NCBI RefSeq assembly: GCF_002929295.1 | Contig: NZ_PJIM01000002.1 | Coordinates: forward strand, 702,191-766,190 | Reading direction: 5' to 3' | Length of the DNA stretch: 64,000 nucleotides | From: Arthrobacter sp. SX1312 | Lineage (GTDB): Bacteria; Actinomycetota; Actinomycetes; Actinomycetales; Micrococcaceae | Shown: one piece after another, positions 8,127 through 18,089 of the stretch | How positions within the stretch are numbered: position 1 is the stretch's first letter | How the letters are laid out: each line of letters begins with the position of its first letter | Program-made: the position numbers and the translations under genes | Notes under the pieces: generated by a model | Databases searched by the model: none | Told to the model about the DNA's origin: nothing | What the model saw: only the letters and a program-made list of their open reading frames with translations

Positions 8127-8281
8127 GCCGCCCCACGAGATCCAGGCTGCAGGTGTCCGGGTGGTAGGGGTGGATCCGGTAGCCGTGGATCGACAGGTCC
8201 TAGCTGCAGTGCGGCAAGCGGTGAAGCATGAAGTCAGGCACCGATCCGGTGACTGTCGACACTTGAGCAAAGGAACCACTG

Positions 8282-9211
8282 ATGCCACGCGTATACGATC
8301 TCTCCGTTCCCGATCTGAGCGGGAAACTTGCCGTCGTTACTGGTGCGAGCGACGGGATCGGCACCATTATCGCCACCAGGTTGGCTCAGGCCGGCGCCGA
8401 AGTCATCATGCCTGTGCGGAACCGGGACAAAGGCGACACCGCAGCGCAGCGCATCCGCTTCGCCATCCAGGGCGCAAAGGTGAGCACCCGATCCTTGGAC
8501 CTGTCCTCGCTGGACTCAGTAGCGTCCCTCGGAGCCACACTCGCGTCCGAGGGACGCCCCATCAATATCCTGATCAACAATGCAGGCGTCATGCGCCCGC
8601 CCACACGTCAGATGACCCGGGACGGGTTCGAGCTGCAATGGGGGACGAACCATCTGGGCCATTTCGCCCTCACCCTGGGCCTGCTACCACTCCTGCGCGA
8701 GGGCCGGGCGCGCATCACCCATCAGACCAGCGTCGCCGCCCGTAAGGGCGCGATGAACTGGGACGACCTGAACTACGAGCAGAGCTACGACGTCATGAAG
8801 GCCTACACCGGGTCGAAGGTCGCCGTGGGCCTCTTCGCACGGGAACTCGAGGCCAGGAGCCGAGCCAACGGGTGGGGTATCAGCAGCAATCTTTCACACC
8901 CAGGAATCTCACCCACCAACCTCCTGGCCGCACAGCCTGCCATGGGCCGCGACCGGATCCCCCCGGAGCGCCGCCTTATCGGGCTCCTCGCACAAATCGG
9001 CCTTGCAGGCAGCCCGCAGAACGCGGCACTGCCCGCGCTCATGGCAGCCACCGATCCCGACTACGGGGGCGACTACTTCTTCGGACCCAGGCGCACTGCC
9101 GGTGGGCCCCCAGTAATCCAGGAGTACTGGGCACCGTTACGCGACATGGACGACGCACACCGCCTCTGGGACGTATCCGAACACCTCATCACAGCCCATG
9201 CACCGCACTGA
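8282..9211 (+). CDS. Short-chain dehydrogenase/reductase
   Basis: A 309-residue classical SDR-fold oxidoreductase. Features in order: cofactor motif TGASDGIG (20-27), [10 protein letters not shown] (about 98), [11 protein letters not shown], the catalytic Ser in HQTSVAA, and YTGSK (Tyr and Lys of the active site). The C-terminal part ([20 protein letters not shown]) is typical of the retinol-dehydrogenase/WW-oxidoreductase-like subgroup often annotated as SDR family oxidoreductase in actinobacteria. Substrate unknown. A Shine-Dalgarno AAAGGA precedes the ATG. It lies downstream of the MmyB-type regulator, which probably controls it. Confidence 0.88.
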   Translation: MPRVYDLSVPDLSGKLAVVTGASDGIGTIIATRLAQAGAEVIMPVRNRDKGDTAAQRIRFAIQGAKVSTRSLDLSSLDSVASLGATLASEGRPINILINNAGVMRPPTRQMTRDGFELQWGTNHLGHFALTLGLLPLLREGRARITHQTSVAARKGAMNWDDLNYEQSYDVMKAYTGSKVAVGLFARELEARSRANGWGISSNLSHPGISPTNLLAAQPAMGRDRIPPERRLIGLLAQIGLAGSPQNAALPALMAATDPDYGGDYFFGPRRTAGGPPVIQEYWAPLRDMDDAHRLWDVSEHLITAHAPH

Positions 9212-9435
9212 CCTGACCCCACGACCCGCGCTGCCCGTCTCGGAGGCGACCTTGGTGAGAAGTGGCGACGAAGATGGATGGTCGTGCGTTACGAAGGCGA
9301 AGCGGCTCGCCGATAATCGATATCTCGTAACCGGCTCAGGAGTTCGTTCGTGAGGGGCTTGCTGAGCCTGCGGTGTGTCGGCCAGAGCCCGGGTGACCCG
9401 ACCCGTAACCATCAGGGTCGACCAACCGAAACAGT

Positions 9436-12207
9436 TCAGCCGAGGTCGATGCCTTGCAGCTGACGACGTGACGTGACACCGAGTTTCCGGAACACCTTTC
9501 GGAGGTGATAGTCCACTGTGTTCGAACTGACGAAGAGCTGCATCGATATTTCGGCGTTGGTGCTGCCCTGAGCGGCGAGCCTGGCAACAGCCCGTTCCTG
9601 CGGAGTGAGATCTGCTGCCGGCGTCCTCGCGGCCTGCGTATGCACCTCTCCAAGGGCGGCTAGTTCACGTCGGGCGCGCTCGGCCCAGCTCGGCGCGCCA
9701 ATTCGTTGAAATAGGAGTAGTGCGTCGGAGAGGTGGCGGGTCGCAGCGCCTCGCCGGCGCCGTCGACGCAGCCATTCCCCGTACAACAGGTGGGTGCGTG
9801 CGGCGTCCATTTCGAAGACGGGCCCGGTGAGCAGGTCCAGGGCGTATTCGAATCGCGACGCCATGTCCTTGTCCTTGTCCTCAAGGTGAGTCGCAGTTCG
9901 CGCTTCCAGTGCTGCCGCCCAGGTGCTATCGGAAGACTTCCGCTCAGCCCTGAATCGCTCGAAGAGTCGTGTTGCACTTTGATGGTCACCAGCCCGCGCG
10001 GCGCATTCGATGAGATCCGGTAGGTACAGGGATCCGGTGAAGAACGGGTCGTCGTACCTGACTTGTCGGCCGGCTGCCCAGGCTTCCTTGTATCGGCCTT
10101 CCGACGCTCGAAGAAGCATCGTTCCGATGAGGCGTGATGAACTGCTCATGCCATATCCAAAGACCCGTGCTTCGGATGTCACGTCGTCGTCTTCAGTGAC
10201 CGATTCACTTCCGCACCACCCCCGAAGAACCGGAAGGGTGGTGACCATGTCTGTCCATACTCTGGGCAGGCCCATGAAGGCGATGATTTCTGCGGCGCTG
10301 GTCAGACGCTCCCTGCCGCTCTTGATTCGGCCCTGTTGCATGTTGAAATATGCCCCGAGCAGCAGGATGCGGCAGAGCACCAGGGTGGCACCCCGATTCC
10401 TCGCTGCATGCTCTGCCCGTTGAAGAATCGCCTCACACGCTTCGGCATCCCGCAGAAGGCAGGCGGCATAGGCTAGGCAAACAAAGCCCTGCAGGATCTC
10501 CTCGTCAGGGGTCTGCGGTGTCGTCGCCTGCCTGACGACGTTCCGCACCTGGGGAGCAGCGACCTCGAGCCCGTCAAGGATGAGACTGCTCAACGCGGCT
10601 AGGGCCTGGGTGAGCAAATCGGTGGTCGGCGCTGCTTCGCAGATTCGACGTGCTTCCTCCGCCACTTCTCGGGAGGACGTCCCGAGCACCATATAGTCCG
10701 CTTGTACGAGCGCCCAGTATGCGCTGGTGATCGCGATCTTGGCCCGTGCGGGCGCAGAGGTGCGGAACAGTCGTGCCGCTCGAAGGAGTTGTTGAGGTCG
10801 ATGCGCGTAAATGGGTCCCCGAACGGGTGCGAGAGTGTCCAGATCACACCGCGCCATGAACAGCCGGCCCTTGGATAGGTCATCGAGCCGATCTGCGTCG
10901 AGCCTTCGAAGTATTGCGCCTGCTTGGGCAGGAGCTCCTGCCGCGATTCCGGCTTCAAGGGCGGCAAGCAGACGCTGGTCCTTGATGTGTGCCGCCGATG
11001 TTAGGGCTGCGGAGCGAACCAGTAGGTTCATCCTGGCCATGTACCCCCCGCGCGTTGTCGCCAAATCTGCCGCTGTCTCGAGATCGTCAGCTACTTCATC
11101 GTCCAATCCGATGGTTGCCGCTGCCCGATGCGTTACCCATCGGTACGTGTCACCCCTGCGCTTCGCCACGTGGGCAAAATGGCCATGCATGGTGCGGACG
11201 TCGTGGCTGGGCAGGCCGTTATAAATGGCGGAGCGCACAAGCGGATGCCGGAACTTCACCGTTGTATCGACACGAACAAGGCCCGCGATTTCTGCGGGCC
11301 TTGATGCGTCTCTTGGAAGGCCGAGTGCATCACTGGCAGCGGTGATCGCATCGAGGTTGCCATCGGGCTCCGTCGCTGCTGCAAGAAGCCAGGTCTGCGT
11401 TTCGGGCGGAAGTTCGCGGCCCTGCTTGAGGTAGTGCACCTGAAGGTGCTTCCCCAGCGGCACAGGGTCGGGCAGAAGATCTTCGCCACGCAACTGACGC
11501 TCAGTGAGCTCGGAGAGGAGATCCACCAGAGCCAATGGGTTTCCGCCAGTAGCACGGGCGATGTGCTGAGCTACCCGCAGATCGACCTTTTGTACTGACG
11601 ATGCAGATATCAGCGTCAGTGCGTTCTCGTGGTCGAGACCAGCAAGAGTGCGTGAAGGGAAGTGCTCGAGTACTGCGAGTTCAGATGGACTGGTGCGGGC
11701 TGCGAACAGCAGCGCGATACGTTCAGCGACAAGGCGCCGCCCGACGAAGGCGAGAGCATCCAGCGATTCCGAGTCCACCCACTGCGCGTCATCGATGAAG
11801 TAGACCAATGGCGCATCGTCGGAGATACGGGCCAGCAGATTCAGCAACCCCAAGCCCACCAGAGCGCGCGAGGCTGGTGGGCCGTGGGCAAGTCCGCCCG
11901 CGACCAACAGGGCGGAACGCTGTGCCTCCATAAGGTCATCCAGCATTGCCCGATGCAGTAGAACCAGCCGCTGGAGCGCAGCGTAGGGGAGGTCCGCTTC
12001 GGCTTCGACGCCGACAATAAGGACATGCTGCAACTGCGGGTGTTCATCAATGATCGACGTCAGAAGGAAGGTCTTCCCGATGCCTGCGTCGCCACGGATC
12101 ACGCCGACTGCTCCGCGCCCTTCAACGGCCATCGATAGGAGGCCGGCCAACCAGATCTTGTCCTCAGAGCGCCCGATGAGCGGTCTCGACGGTTCCTGCC
12201 CGTCCAT
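9436..12207 (-). CDS. LuxR-family regulator of the large ATP-binding (LAL/MalT) type
   Basis: A 923-residue protein. Near the N-terminus is an AAA-type ATPase with Walker A GDAGIGKT (39-46) and Walker B-like LVYFIDDAQWVDSESLDAL. A long alpha-helical TPR-like middle region follows, and the last ~60 residues form a LuxR/GerE HTH (LTPQERAVARLAAQGSTNAE, ISMQLFVSSNTVDYHLRKVF). LAL proteins are ATP- and ligand-dependent activators, often of secondary metabolism or sugar genes. The ATG at 12207 (MDGQEPSRPLIGR) is chosen because the AAA region starts right after it and GAGGA lies upstream; an in-frame ATG at 12306 is possible. The two hydrolases at 12.5-14.2 kb on the same strand could be functional partners, but a perfect hairpin lies between. 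Confidence 0.85.
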   Translation of the reverse strand: MDGQEPSRPLIGRSEDKIWLAGLLSMAVEGRGAVGVIRGDAGIGKTFLLTSIIDEHPQLQHVLIVGVEAEADLPYAALQRLVLLHRAMLDDLMEAQRSALLVAGGLAHGPPASRALVGLGLLNLLARISDDAPLVYFIDDAQWVDSESLDALAFVGRRLVAERIALLFAARTSPSELAVLEHFPSRTLAGLDHENALTLISASSVQKVDLRVAQHIARATGGNPLALVDLLSELTERQLRGEDLLPDPVPLGKHLQVHYLKQGRELPPETQTWLLAAATEPDGNLDAITAASDALGLPRDASRPAEIAGLVRVDTTVKFRHPLVRSAIYNGLPSHDVRTMHGHFAHVAKRRGDTYRWVTHRAAATIGLDDEVADDLETAADLATTRGGYMARMNLLVRSAALTSAAHIKDQRLLAALEAGIAAGAPAQAGAILRRLDADRLDDLSKGRLFMARCDLDTLAPVRGPIYAHRPQQLLRAARLFRTSAPARAKIAITSAYWALVQADYMVLGTSSREVAEEARRICEAAPTTDLLTQALAALSSLILDGLEVAAPQVRNVVRQATTPQTPDEEILQGFVCLAYAACLLRDAEACEAILQRAEHAARNRGATLVLCRILLLGAYFNMQQGRIKSGRERLTSAAEIIAFMGLPRVWTDMVTTLPVLRGWCGSESVTEDDDVTSEARVFGYGMSSSSRLIGTMLLRASEGRYKEAWAAGRQVRYDDPFFTGSLYLPDLIECAARAGDHQSATRLFERFRAERKSSDSTWAAALEARTATHLEDKDKDMASRFEYALDLLTGPVFEMDAARTHLLYGEWLRRRRRRGAATRHLSDALLLFQRIGAPSWAERARRELAALGEVHTQAARTPAADLTPQERAVARLAAQGSTNAEISMQLFVSSNTVDYHLRKVFRKLGVTSRRQLQGIDLG

Positions 12208-12416
12208 GGAGTTCCGTTCCTCGAGACCGGCGAGTGGAGGCCAGCGATCCTTCTCCAGCAGATCGTAGCAAGCGGTACGGAAGGTGAGAAGGAAGCGCTC
12301 CCACATGCGAAGTGTTCATGAGCTCTCTCGACGACGAAGTCACTTGACGGGCATCAACCGGGCCGTCCCCACTGCCCACGCGAACTCGGATGTGGCTTTC
12401 GAGCAACTCGCTGGAT

Positions 12417-12448
12417 TGCTCAGTGTGTACCCCAGCACACACTGAGCA
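12417..12448 (-). terminator. Perfect 12-bp hairpin without U-tract downstream of hydrolase pair
   Basis: Arms 12417-12428 and 12437-12448 (core GCTCAGTGTGT / ACACACTGAGC) are perfectly complementary with an 8-base loop. It lies 34 bp past the stop of the leftward hydrolase gene and upstream of the LAL gene. There is no T-run, so it fits the U-less terminators common in actinobacteria; an operator for the LAL gene is the alternative. Confidence 0.5.
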
Positions 12449-12481
12449 TCAGGCACCTTCCGGGGCGGAGGAAGCCGGCCT

Positions 12482-13315
12482 CTAGGCAGTTGCCGTAGAC
12501 GGGACGGTTCGAGCGTGGGCGAGGGCCCAGGCGAGGGCGTAGTCGGCGACTTCTTCCCATCCGGGTTCAGCGCAGGTCCAGTGGGACCGGCCCTCGAACT
12601 CGTGATACTCCGTGAGTGCCGGGGATTTCGCCCAATGCTTGGCGTTCGACCTGTTGACCGCCGGTGGCATGATGTGGTCCGCGCCACCGCCAATGAAGAG
12701 TAGAGGTGCCCTGTCGACCGAGTAATCCACCCATGTCTCCTGGTGCCCCGGCTGGAAGTTCGCGAGGAGCCCGTAAGCCCATACCCAGTTTCCCGGGGCA
12801 GCAATCGCATACCTGTTGTAGGCCGTGTCGGAGTCTTCCCGGCTGAGGGTGTTGGTGAAGGCGTAGTGCCATTCATCCGGGGTGAATCCGACCGCTCTAC
12901 GGAAGTTGGCCGGGTTCTTCAGCGCCGGGAACAGGGAACGCGCTTGCGACAAGGGGGTGACACGCACACCTTCGGTCGGGGCCGAATTGATGACAGCACC
13001 AGCCGCTCCCAATCCCTGCGCGAGGAGCAGCTGCGTGAGGACCCCACCGAAGGAGTGCCCCATGATGATCGGCGGGGCCTGCAGAGCCCCGATGATGCTT
13101 GCCAGGTGAGTGACGGTGTCCGGCACGGTGAGGTTCGCGATCACGTGTTGGTTTTCGCGTAGCGACTCCACCTCGATCTCGAATCCCGGGTAGGCGGGGG
13201 CGATAACGGTGAAGCCCTTGGATTCGTAGCGGGCCTTCCATTGTTCCCAGCTGCGAGGTGTGACCCAGAGCCCGTGGATCAACACGATGGTGTCAGGTTT
13301 GCTGGAGCTGCTCAT
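12482..13315 (-). CDS. Alpha/beta hydrolase
   Basis: A 277-residue alpha/beta hydrolase. Motifs: oxyanion-hole HGLWVTP (14-20), nucleophile elbow GHSFGG with Ser88, an acid region near PLLFIGGGADHIMPP, and the catalytic His in EGRSHWTCAEPGW. Secretion signals are absent. Its start ATG lies 23 bp inside the end of the upstream hydrolase gene, so the two are translationally coupled and probably act together. Substrate cannot be deduced; relatives are annotated simply as alpha/beta hydrolases. Confidence 0.85.
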   Translation of the reverse strand: MSSSSKPDTIVLIHGLWVTPRSWEQWKARYESKGFTVIAPAYPGFEIEVESLRENQHVIANLTVPDTVTHLASIIGALQAPPIIMGHSFGGVLTQLLLAQGLGAAGAVINSAPTEGVRVTPLSQARSLFPALKNPANFRRAVGFTPDEWHYAFTNTLSREDSDTAYNRYAIAAPGNWVWAYGLLANFQPGHQETWVDYSVDRAPLLFIGGGADHIMPPAVNRSNAKHWAKSPALTEYHEFEGRSHWTCAEPGWEEVADYALAWALAHARTVPSTATA

Positions 13316-14171
13316 GGCGGGTTGGGGTCCCTTCAGGGTTCGATGGTGAGGAGATGAACTCGAGGATGTCCGCATGCAGGCGATCGCGTTCAGTGTCGGG
13401 TAGACCGTGAGCGCCGCCCTCGTAAACCTTGATCTGCGCGTTCGGGGCGATCTGGACGGACAGTTTGCCGCTGATGTCGAAGGGAACAATCTGGTCATCG
13501 TCGCCGTGGATCACCAACAGGGGGACGTCAAACGTGGCGAGGTCCGGCCGGAAGTCGGTGGCACTGAAGGCTGCGATGCATTCGTAGGCGTTTCGGGTGC
13601 CTGACTCGAGCCCCTGCCGCCAGAAGGCGTCGCGGGTTCCCTGGGGGACGTCGCCGGTGCGGTTGTTGCCGAAGAACGGGCCGTCAGCGAGATCGCGGTA
13701 CAGCTGAGAGCGGTTGCTTGCCTCTCCCGCCCGGATGGCATCAAAGGTTTCAATCGGAAGTCCTCCGGGGTTGTCGTCCGTGCGGACCATCAGTGGTGGC
13801 ACCGCCGACACCAGGATGACTCTCGCAATGCGATCGCTGCCGTGCCTGCCAACGTAACGTGTGATTTCCCCACCACCCGTGGAATGGCCGATGAGCGTGA
13901 CGCCCCGGACGTCGAGCGTGTTGAGCAAGGCTGCGAGATCGTCGGCGTAGGTATCCATCTCGTTGCCGTGCCACGTCTGCGTGGAATTGCCGTGCCCTCG
14001 CCGATCATGAGCAATAGCCCTGTAACCCTTAGTGGCAAGGAAATGCGCGGTCGCCTCCCAGGCGTCGCTGTTCAGCGGCCAGCCATGGCTGAGGAGAACA
14101 GGCGGTCCGTCGTCGGGACCCCAGTCCTTGTAGAAGATCTCGGTGCCGTCCTCGGTCGTGATGTAGCTCAT
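13293..14171 (-). CDS. Alpha/beta hydrolase, non-heme chloroperoxidase type
   Basis: A 292-residue enzyme of the cofactor-free haloperoxidase/arylesterase group. Motifs: GTEIFYKDWGP at the N-terminus, LSHGWPLNSDAW, DRRGHGNS, nucleophile elbow GHSTGGG (Ser97), the Asp in VIHGDDDQIVPF and the His in EGGAHGLPDTERDRLHADIL. These enzymes hydrolyse esters or lactones and can make peracids in vitro; the native substrate is unknown. A strong Shine-Dalgarno AGGAGGT precedes the ATG at 14171, which is why a longer in-frame reading to 14258 is not used. First gene of a two-gene unit. Confidence 0.87.
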   Translation of the reverse strand: MSYITTEDGTEIFYKDWGPDDGPPVLLSHGWPLNSDAWEATAHFLATKGYRAIAHDRRGHGNSTQTWHGNEMDTYADDLAALLNTLDVRGVTLIGHSTGGGEITRYVGRHGSDRIARVILVSAVPPLMVRTDDNPGGLPIETFDAIRAGEASNRSQLYRDLADGPFFGNNRTGDVPQGTRDAFWRQGLESGTRNAYECIAAFSATDFRPDLATFDVPLLVIHGDDDQIVPFDISGKLSVQIAPNAQIKVYEGGAHGLPDTERDRLHADILEFISSPSNPEGTPTRHEQLQQT

Positions 14172-14662
14172 GAGTACCTCCTGGTCGTCACGGCTCGGTC
14201 CCACCAGCGTCCTCGCATCTGACAGGAGGCGCACCACGAGCAATGCGTAGTCGTTCAAGGAAAATCGCGCCCGTTAATTCCGTGACTCGTAGCCGGCGCC
14301 TCGAAGCAGGTGGCACCGGGACCTCGCGCTGCATTCCCGGCACGCGTCAGAACCGCGGCCTTGTCATGGTGTGGGTGGCAACGGTGAGCTGAAACGCTCG
14401 GACTTGAGAGGGGGCGCCGTGCCCGCCCGGACTTTGTCCGCCGTTTCCGGCGAGGAGCAGGAGGCGAAGCGGTGAGGTAGGACACCCCAGCAGACGGTGT
14501 GACCAACGACTCGTTTGGAGGCCTTGACCCTGTTGTCGGCACAGCCTCTTTACTGGTTCCAGCACACAACATCACGCCATGGCAGAGCGCAATCGGCGCC
14601 GCCTTAGAAGCGTGAGGACAGTGGATTGATCCACGCTCGTCGTGCATTCGAAGGAGGACATA
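14172..14662. other. Long divergent intergenic region
   Basis: 491 bp between the leftward hydrolase pair and the rightward export-type gene. Long antisense readings exist here but have no recognisable protein features. TTGACC (14524-14529) and TCTTTA (14547-14552), 17 bp apart, are a possible rightward promoter. Nothing else is recognised. Confidence 0.3.
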
Positions 14663-15187
14663 ATGGACAACCCGTATGAGGGTATGCAGGAGTGGGTTCA
14701 ACAGCTACCCGAAATCGTGCAACCGGTGGGAGTCGCGGTCGCCGGGATGATCCCGTACATCGAGGGCGAGGGAGCCGCCGGCATCGGCATCCTCCTCGGG
14801 ATCAATCCGGTGGTGGCAGCGGTCTCGGCGATGATCGGCAACTTCCTGAGCGTGCTCGCCGTCGTCACCATCAGCTCCCGTGTCCGGGAGAAGGTCGTCG
14901 CCTCTCGAGGAGGCGGGGGCGAGCCGGCAGGTCCTGCATCCGCCGCTCCGTCAGCCCGGCGCGCGAAGGGACAGCGGCGCCTGCAGGGCTGGCTCTCCCG
15001 ATTCGGGGTGCCGGGCGCGAGTCTCCTCGCCCCACTCGCTCTTCCCACGCAACTCACCGCTACGTTCTTCGCGGCGTCGGGCGTCAGGAAGGAGCGGGTC
15101 CTGCTCTGGCAGGCGATCGCCATCGTGGTATGGACCGTCGTCATCTCGGCGCTTGCGACCGGGCTTGTCGGAGTATTGGGCTGGTGA
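14663..15187 (+). CDS. Small multidrug-export-type membrane protein
   Basis: A 174-residue membrane protein. It starts with a short helix, then VAVAGMIPYIEGEGAAGIGI and GINPVVAAVSAMIGNFLSVL as hydrophobic hairpins, a hydrophilic Gly/Ala/Arg-rich loop (about 80-110), and two more membrane segments (GASLLAPLALPTQLTATFFA and LLWQAIAIVVWTVVISALAT). The IPYIEGEGA motif in the first hairpin is typical of the 'putative small multi-drug export' family (Pfam Sm_multidrug_ex), related to DedA-like re-entrant folds. The transport role is a family label rather than proven. An AAGGAGG sits 7 bases before the ATG at 14663. Confidence 0.75.
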   Translation: MDNPYEGMQEWVQQLPEIVQPVGVAVAGMIPYIEGEGAAGIGILLGINPVVAAVSAMIGNFLSVLAVVTISSRVREKVVASRGGGGEPAGPASAAPSARRAKGQRRLQGWLSRFGVPGASLLAPLALPTQLTATFFAASGVRKERVLLWQAIAIVVWTVVISALATGLVGVLGW

Positions 15188-15413
15188 CGGAGACCTCAAG
15201 CGGGGCTCTGGGCGTCTGGCGTCATTGACTCATCGGTGGCACCGCCATCGACCGGTCTGTCCGGTACCGCCTCCACTGCGGTTCCGCAGGAGGGTTCTCT
15301 CTGCATCTTGACCGTGTGGTGGGAACATGGAGTTTCCTTTTGAAGGGTCGACCGACACATAGCAGGTGCGTCGCGACTGAACCGGTGACGATGAACGAAG
15401 AAGGCTGACGAGC

Positions 15414-16169
15414 ATGGCCTGGAGCACCCAAGGAATCGCCGAGCTGGCCGGGACGACGGTGAATACCGTGCGTCACTATCATCGGGTCGGACTGCTCGAG
15501 CAGCCGGACAGGATGTCCAATGGCTACAAGCAGTACCAGGTCAGGCACCTCGTCCGTCTCCTGAAAATACGCCGCCTACGGGATCTCGGTGTACCGCTCG
15601 ACCAGATCGACGAAGTTGCCCTCGATGGCGATTCGTCGTCCGAGGCGCTGAGGGCGATCGACGCGGACCTCGCGGTAAGCATCGAGAGGTTGCAGCGTGC
15701 CAGGGCGGAGATTCAGGCGATCCTTCAGGGGTCCTCCGTGACGGGCGTCCCGGCAGGGTTCGAGGACGTTGCACCCCGCCTGTCCAAGCAGGACCAATCG
15801 TTGATGCTCATCTACTCCCAACTGTACGACGACGACGCGATGCAGGATCTGCGGAAGATGGTCAGGGAGGACACAGATCCGGTGAGCAAGGAATTCGACG
15901 AGTTGGCTCCTGACGCCGACGAAACCGTTCGCGCCGCACTCGCCGAACGCTATGCACCAACCATTGCCCATGCCATCAGGGATTACTCGTGGCTCACGGA
16001 CCCGGGGAAGCACCTGTCGAAAGGCCTCGAGGTGACCCAGAACACGGTCATCGAATCGCTCACGGCTCTGTACAACCCGGCACAACTGGACGTCCTTGCC
16101 AAGGCGAGCGTCATCGCCGGTGGCCTCCTCAAGATCGAACAGGCCACGAAGGACGAGCGCGCGCCCTGA
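15414..16169 (+). CDS. MerR-family transcriptional regulator
   Basis: A 251-residue regulator. Residues 4-72 are a MerR HTH (STQGIAELAGTTVNTVRHYH, VGLLEQPDRMSNGYKQYQVR) followed by a helix (LLKIRRLRDLGVPLDQIDEV) and a coiled region to about 110. The C-terminal ~130 residues are a helical domain without a recognised ligand fold. No metal-binding Cys cluster is present, so a metal sensor is unlikely; a small organic ligand is more plausible. The gene follows the export-type gene by 226 bp on the same strand and could regulate it, but this is only proximity. Confidence 0.8.
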   Translation: MAWSTQGIAELAGTTVNTVRHYHRVGLLEQPDRMSNGYKQYQVRHLVRLLKIRRLRDLGVPLDQIDEVALDGDSSSEALRAIDADLAVSIERLQRARAEIQAILQGSSVTGVPAGFEDVAPRLSKQDQSLMLIYSQLYDDDAMQDLRKMVREDTDPVSKEFDELAPDADETVRAALAERYAPTIAHAIRDYSWLTDPGKHLSKGLEVTQNTVIESLTALYNPAQLDVLAKASVIAGGLLKIEQATKDERAP

Positions 16170-16311
16170 CGCGGGCCCGAGGTATGTGGGCACCGAGGTG
16201 GCATCGACACCGCCCCTGCCTGCTGCGGCGTGACCAAGAAGGGTGACGTCTGGTCTCCACCCCCGGGCGCAGCCGAACCATGAACCCTCGTCGGTGCCGC
16301 GGAGCGCACGC

Positions 16312-17874
16312 TTACCTCGACCAGGGGCCGACCGCCCTGTCCCGGCCGGCCCGCTTCGCGCTGTACAGGCGGCGGTCCGCCTCCTGCAGCAGATCGGACG
16401 TCGTCGCCCCCTGGTCGCAGCCGGCGAAACCGATGCTCGCCGTGAGGCGGAGGCCGCCGTCGATCCCGGGCCACCGGAGGGACCGGACGGCGGACAGCAC
16501 CCGGTCCGCGACCTGCTCCTGATCGGCGTCCTGCTGCAGGACCAGCAGGAACTCCTCGCCTCCGATCCGGGCGACGTGCTGGACCCCGCCGCACGTCTGC
16601 AGGGCCGCGGCGACGGCGACCAGCACGTCGTCGCCCGCGGCGTGGCCGTGGCGGTCGTTGACCAGCTTGAAGTGGTCGAGGTCGAGGATGGCCAGGGACG
16701 CGGTCCACGGTCCTCCGGCCTGCCAGGTCCGGACGACGTCGGGCAGCGTGTCCTCCACCCACCGTCGGTTGCGGACCTTCGTCAGGGGGTCGACGGCGAC
16801 GGCCGCTTCCGCCTGCTCCGCGCGCTCGAGCGCCTCGGTGACGTTTTGCTCGGCGAACAGGTGGTCCACCCGGGAGCGGCGGGCCTCGATCCACCGGCTC
16901 CGCGCCGCCTGGTGGAACTGCCGGTGGAGTTCGTAGGCTAGCCGGAAGTCGGCCGCGGACGCCGCGATGGCGGCGCGCTCCTCCAGGACGGTGGAGGCGA
17001 CCTCCTCGAGTGCATGACTCACCGTGATCTGCTCCGCCCGGTCGAGGGCACGTCGCGCCGCGGGCAGGTTGCCGACCCCATGGTGGGCCTGCGCGAGCAG
17101 GAGCATCCGGGTGGCCCGCGTCTCCGGCTGCGACGTCGAGGCGTCGTCGTCGCCGGCCCGCTCCAGCACGTCGAGGGCGTCCCAGGGACGGTTGTCCGCC
17201 AGATGGCCGCGGGCGAGGACGTCCGAGAGTTCGGCTTCGAGGTCGGGCGATGCAGCGATCACGGCTTCCAGCCGCCGCATCCAGAAGCGGGCCTCGTCCG
17301 GCATCGACTCGTCGAGTGCGGAGTGGAACGCGTTCGACGCAATCCGGGCCAGGAGTTCGGGGTCGGCCAGCTGGTCCGCGAGGGCGAGCGCCCGTCGGGA
17401 CACGTCGAAGCCGTGCTGCAGGAGGCCGGCGACCAGGAGGCCGAGCGCCTGGCGTGTCAGGAAGTTCGCCCGGAGCCGGGGCTTCTCGGTGCCGTCCAGC
17501 AGTGTGACGGCGATCGTCGCCTGCTCCGCGCCGGAGCCGGAGTGGCCTGCGATGAGGTCCATCATCGCGATGAGCGCATGGCAGCGGCTCGCGAGCCGCG
17601 CGTCGCCCTGCTCCGTGGCCCATTCGAGAATCTCCTGGCCCCGAGTCCTCGCGCCGGGCGCGCCGTCCGTGCGGGCCAGCGCGTCGAGCCCGGTCACCTC
17701 CGCCCAGAACGCGACGTCGAGCCGCCCGAGTGTCTCCGCGAAGGCTCTGATCTCGGCTGCGTCCGCCACGGCGCGGGGGAGATCGGTGCTGATCTCGAGG
17801 GCCTCGAGGGTGGCGATGAGGTCGCTCTCCTGCGCGAGGCGGAGGGAACCGCTTTCGATGACGGCGTCATTCAT
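16312..17874 (-). CDS. Diguanylate cyclase with TPR-like N-terminus
   Basis: A 520-residue cytoplasmic protein. The first ~350 residues are an Ala-rich helical repeat region resembling tetratricopeptide repeats (for example LLDGTEKPRLRANFLTRQAL and RDALDVLERAG-like units). A GGDEF domain fills the C-terminus from DPLTKVRNRRWVEDTLPDVV, with ILDLDHFKLVNDRHGHAAGD, the active site GGEEF (about 438-442) and the final ADRRLYSAKRAGRD. It would make cyclic di-GMP from two GTP. The RxxD inhibitory site that normally precedes GGEEF is replaced by GGVQ, so product inhibition of the usual kind is not expected. No membrane segment or sensory PAS/GAF domain is seen. Confidence 0.88.
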   Translation of the reverse strand: MNDAVIESGSLRLAQESDLIATLEALEISTDLPRAVADAAEIRAFAETLGRLDVAFWAEVTGLDALARTDGAPGARTRGQEILEWATEQGDARLASRCHALIAMMDLIAGHSGSGAEQATIAVTLLDGTEKPRLRANFLTRQALGLLVAGLLQHGFDVSRRALALADQLADPELLARIASNAFHSALDESMPDEARFWMRRLEAVIAASPDLEAELSDVLARGHLADNRPWDALDVLERAGDDDASTSQPETRATRMLLLAQAHHGVGNLPAARRALDRAEQITVSHALEEVASTVLEERAAIAASAADFRLAYELHRQFHQAARSRWIEARRSRVDHLFAEQNVTEALERAEQAEAAVAVDPLTKVRNRRWVEDTLPDVVRTWQAGGPWTASLAILDLDHFKLVNDRHGHAAGDDVLVAVAAALQTCGGVQHVARIGGEEFLLVLQQDADQEQVADRVLSAVRSLRWPGIDGGLRLTASIGFAGCDQGATTSDLLQEADRRLYSAKRAGRDRAVGPWSR

Positions 17875-18089
17875 GGTGTGGCTCCAGGGGTCGGGGCAGC
17901 GCTGTCCTGCTGACCGTGGAGCGTGAACGAGACCATGGTGTGGCGCTGATGTGCCGGATGAGACTGGTGTGCTCAGTCTGCCGTGCCGAGGGCGTCACCT
18001 CAAGGGTCTCGGCTGACGGGTTTTCCTCGCGTCGGGCAGCATCTCTGCGCCGAGGGGCGGCGCCCGGGTCTGCCGCGGGAGCTGGGACG

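Noticed and set aside
14255-14701. Reverse reading of 148 codons in the 14.2-14.7 kb gap
   Set aside because: Low-complexity, runs through the strong Shine-Dalgarno and start of the forward gene at 14663, and shows no domain.
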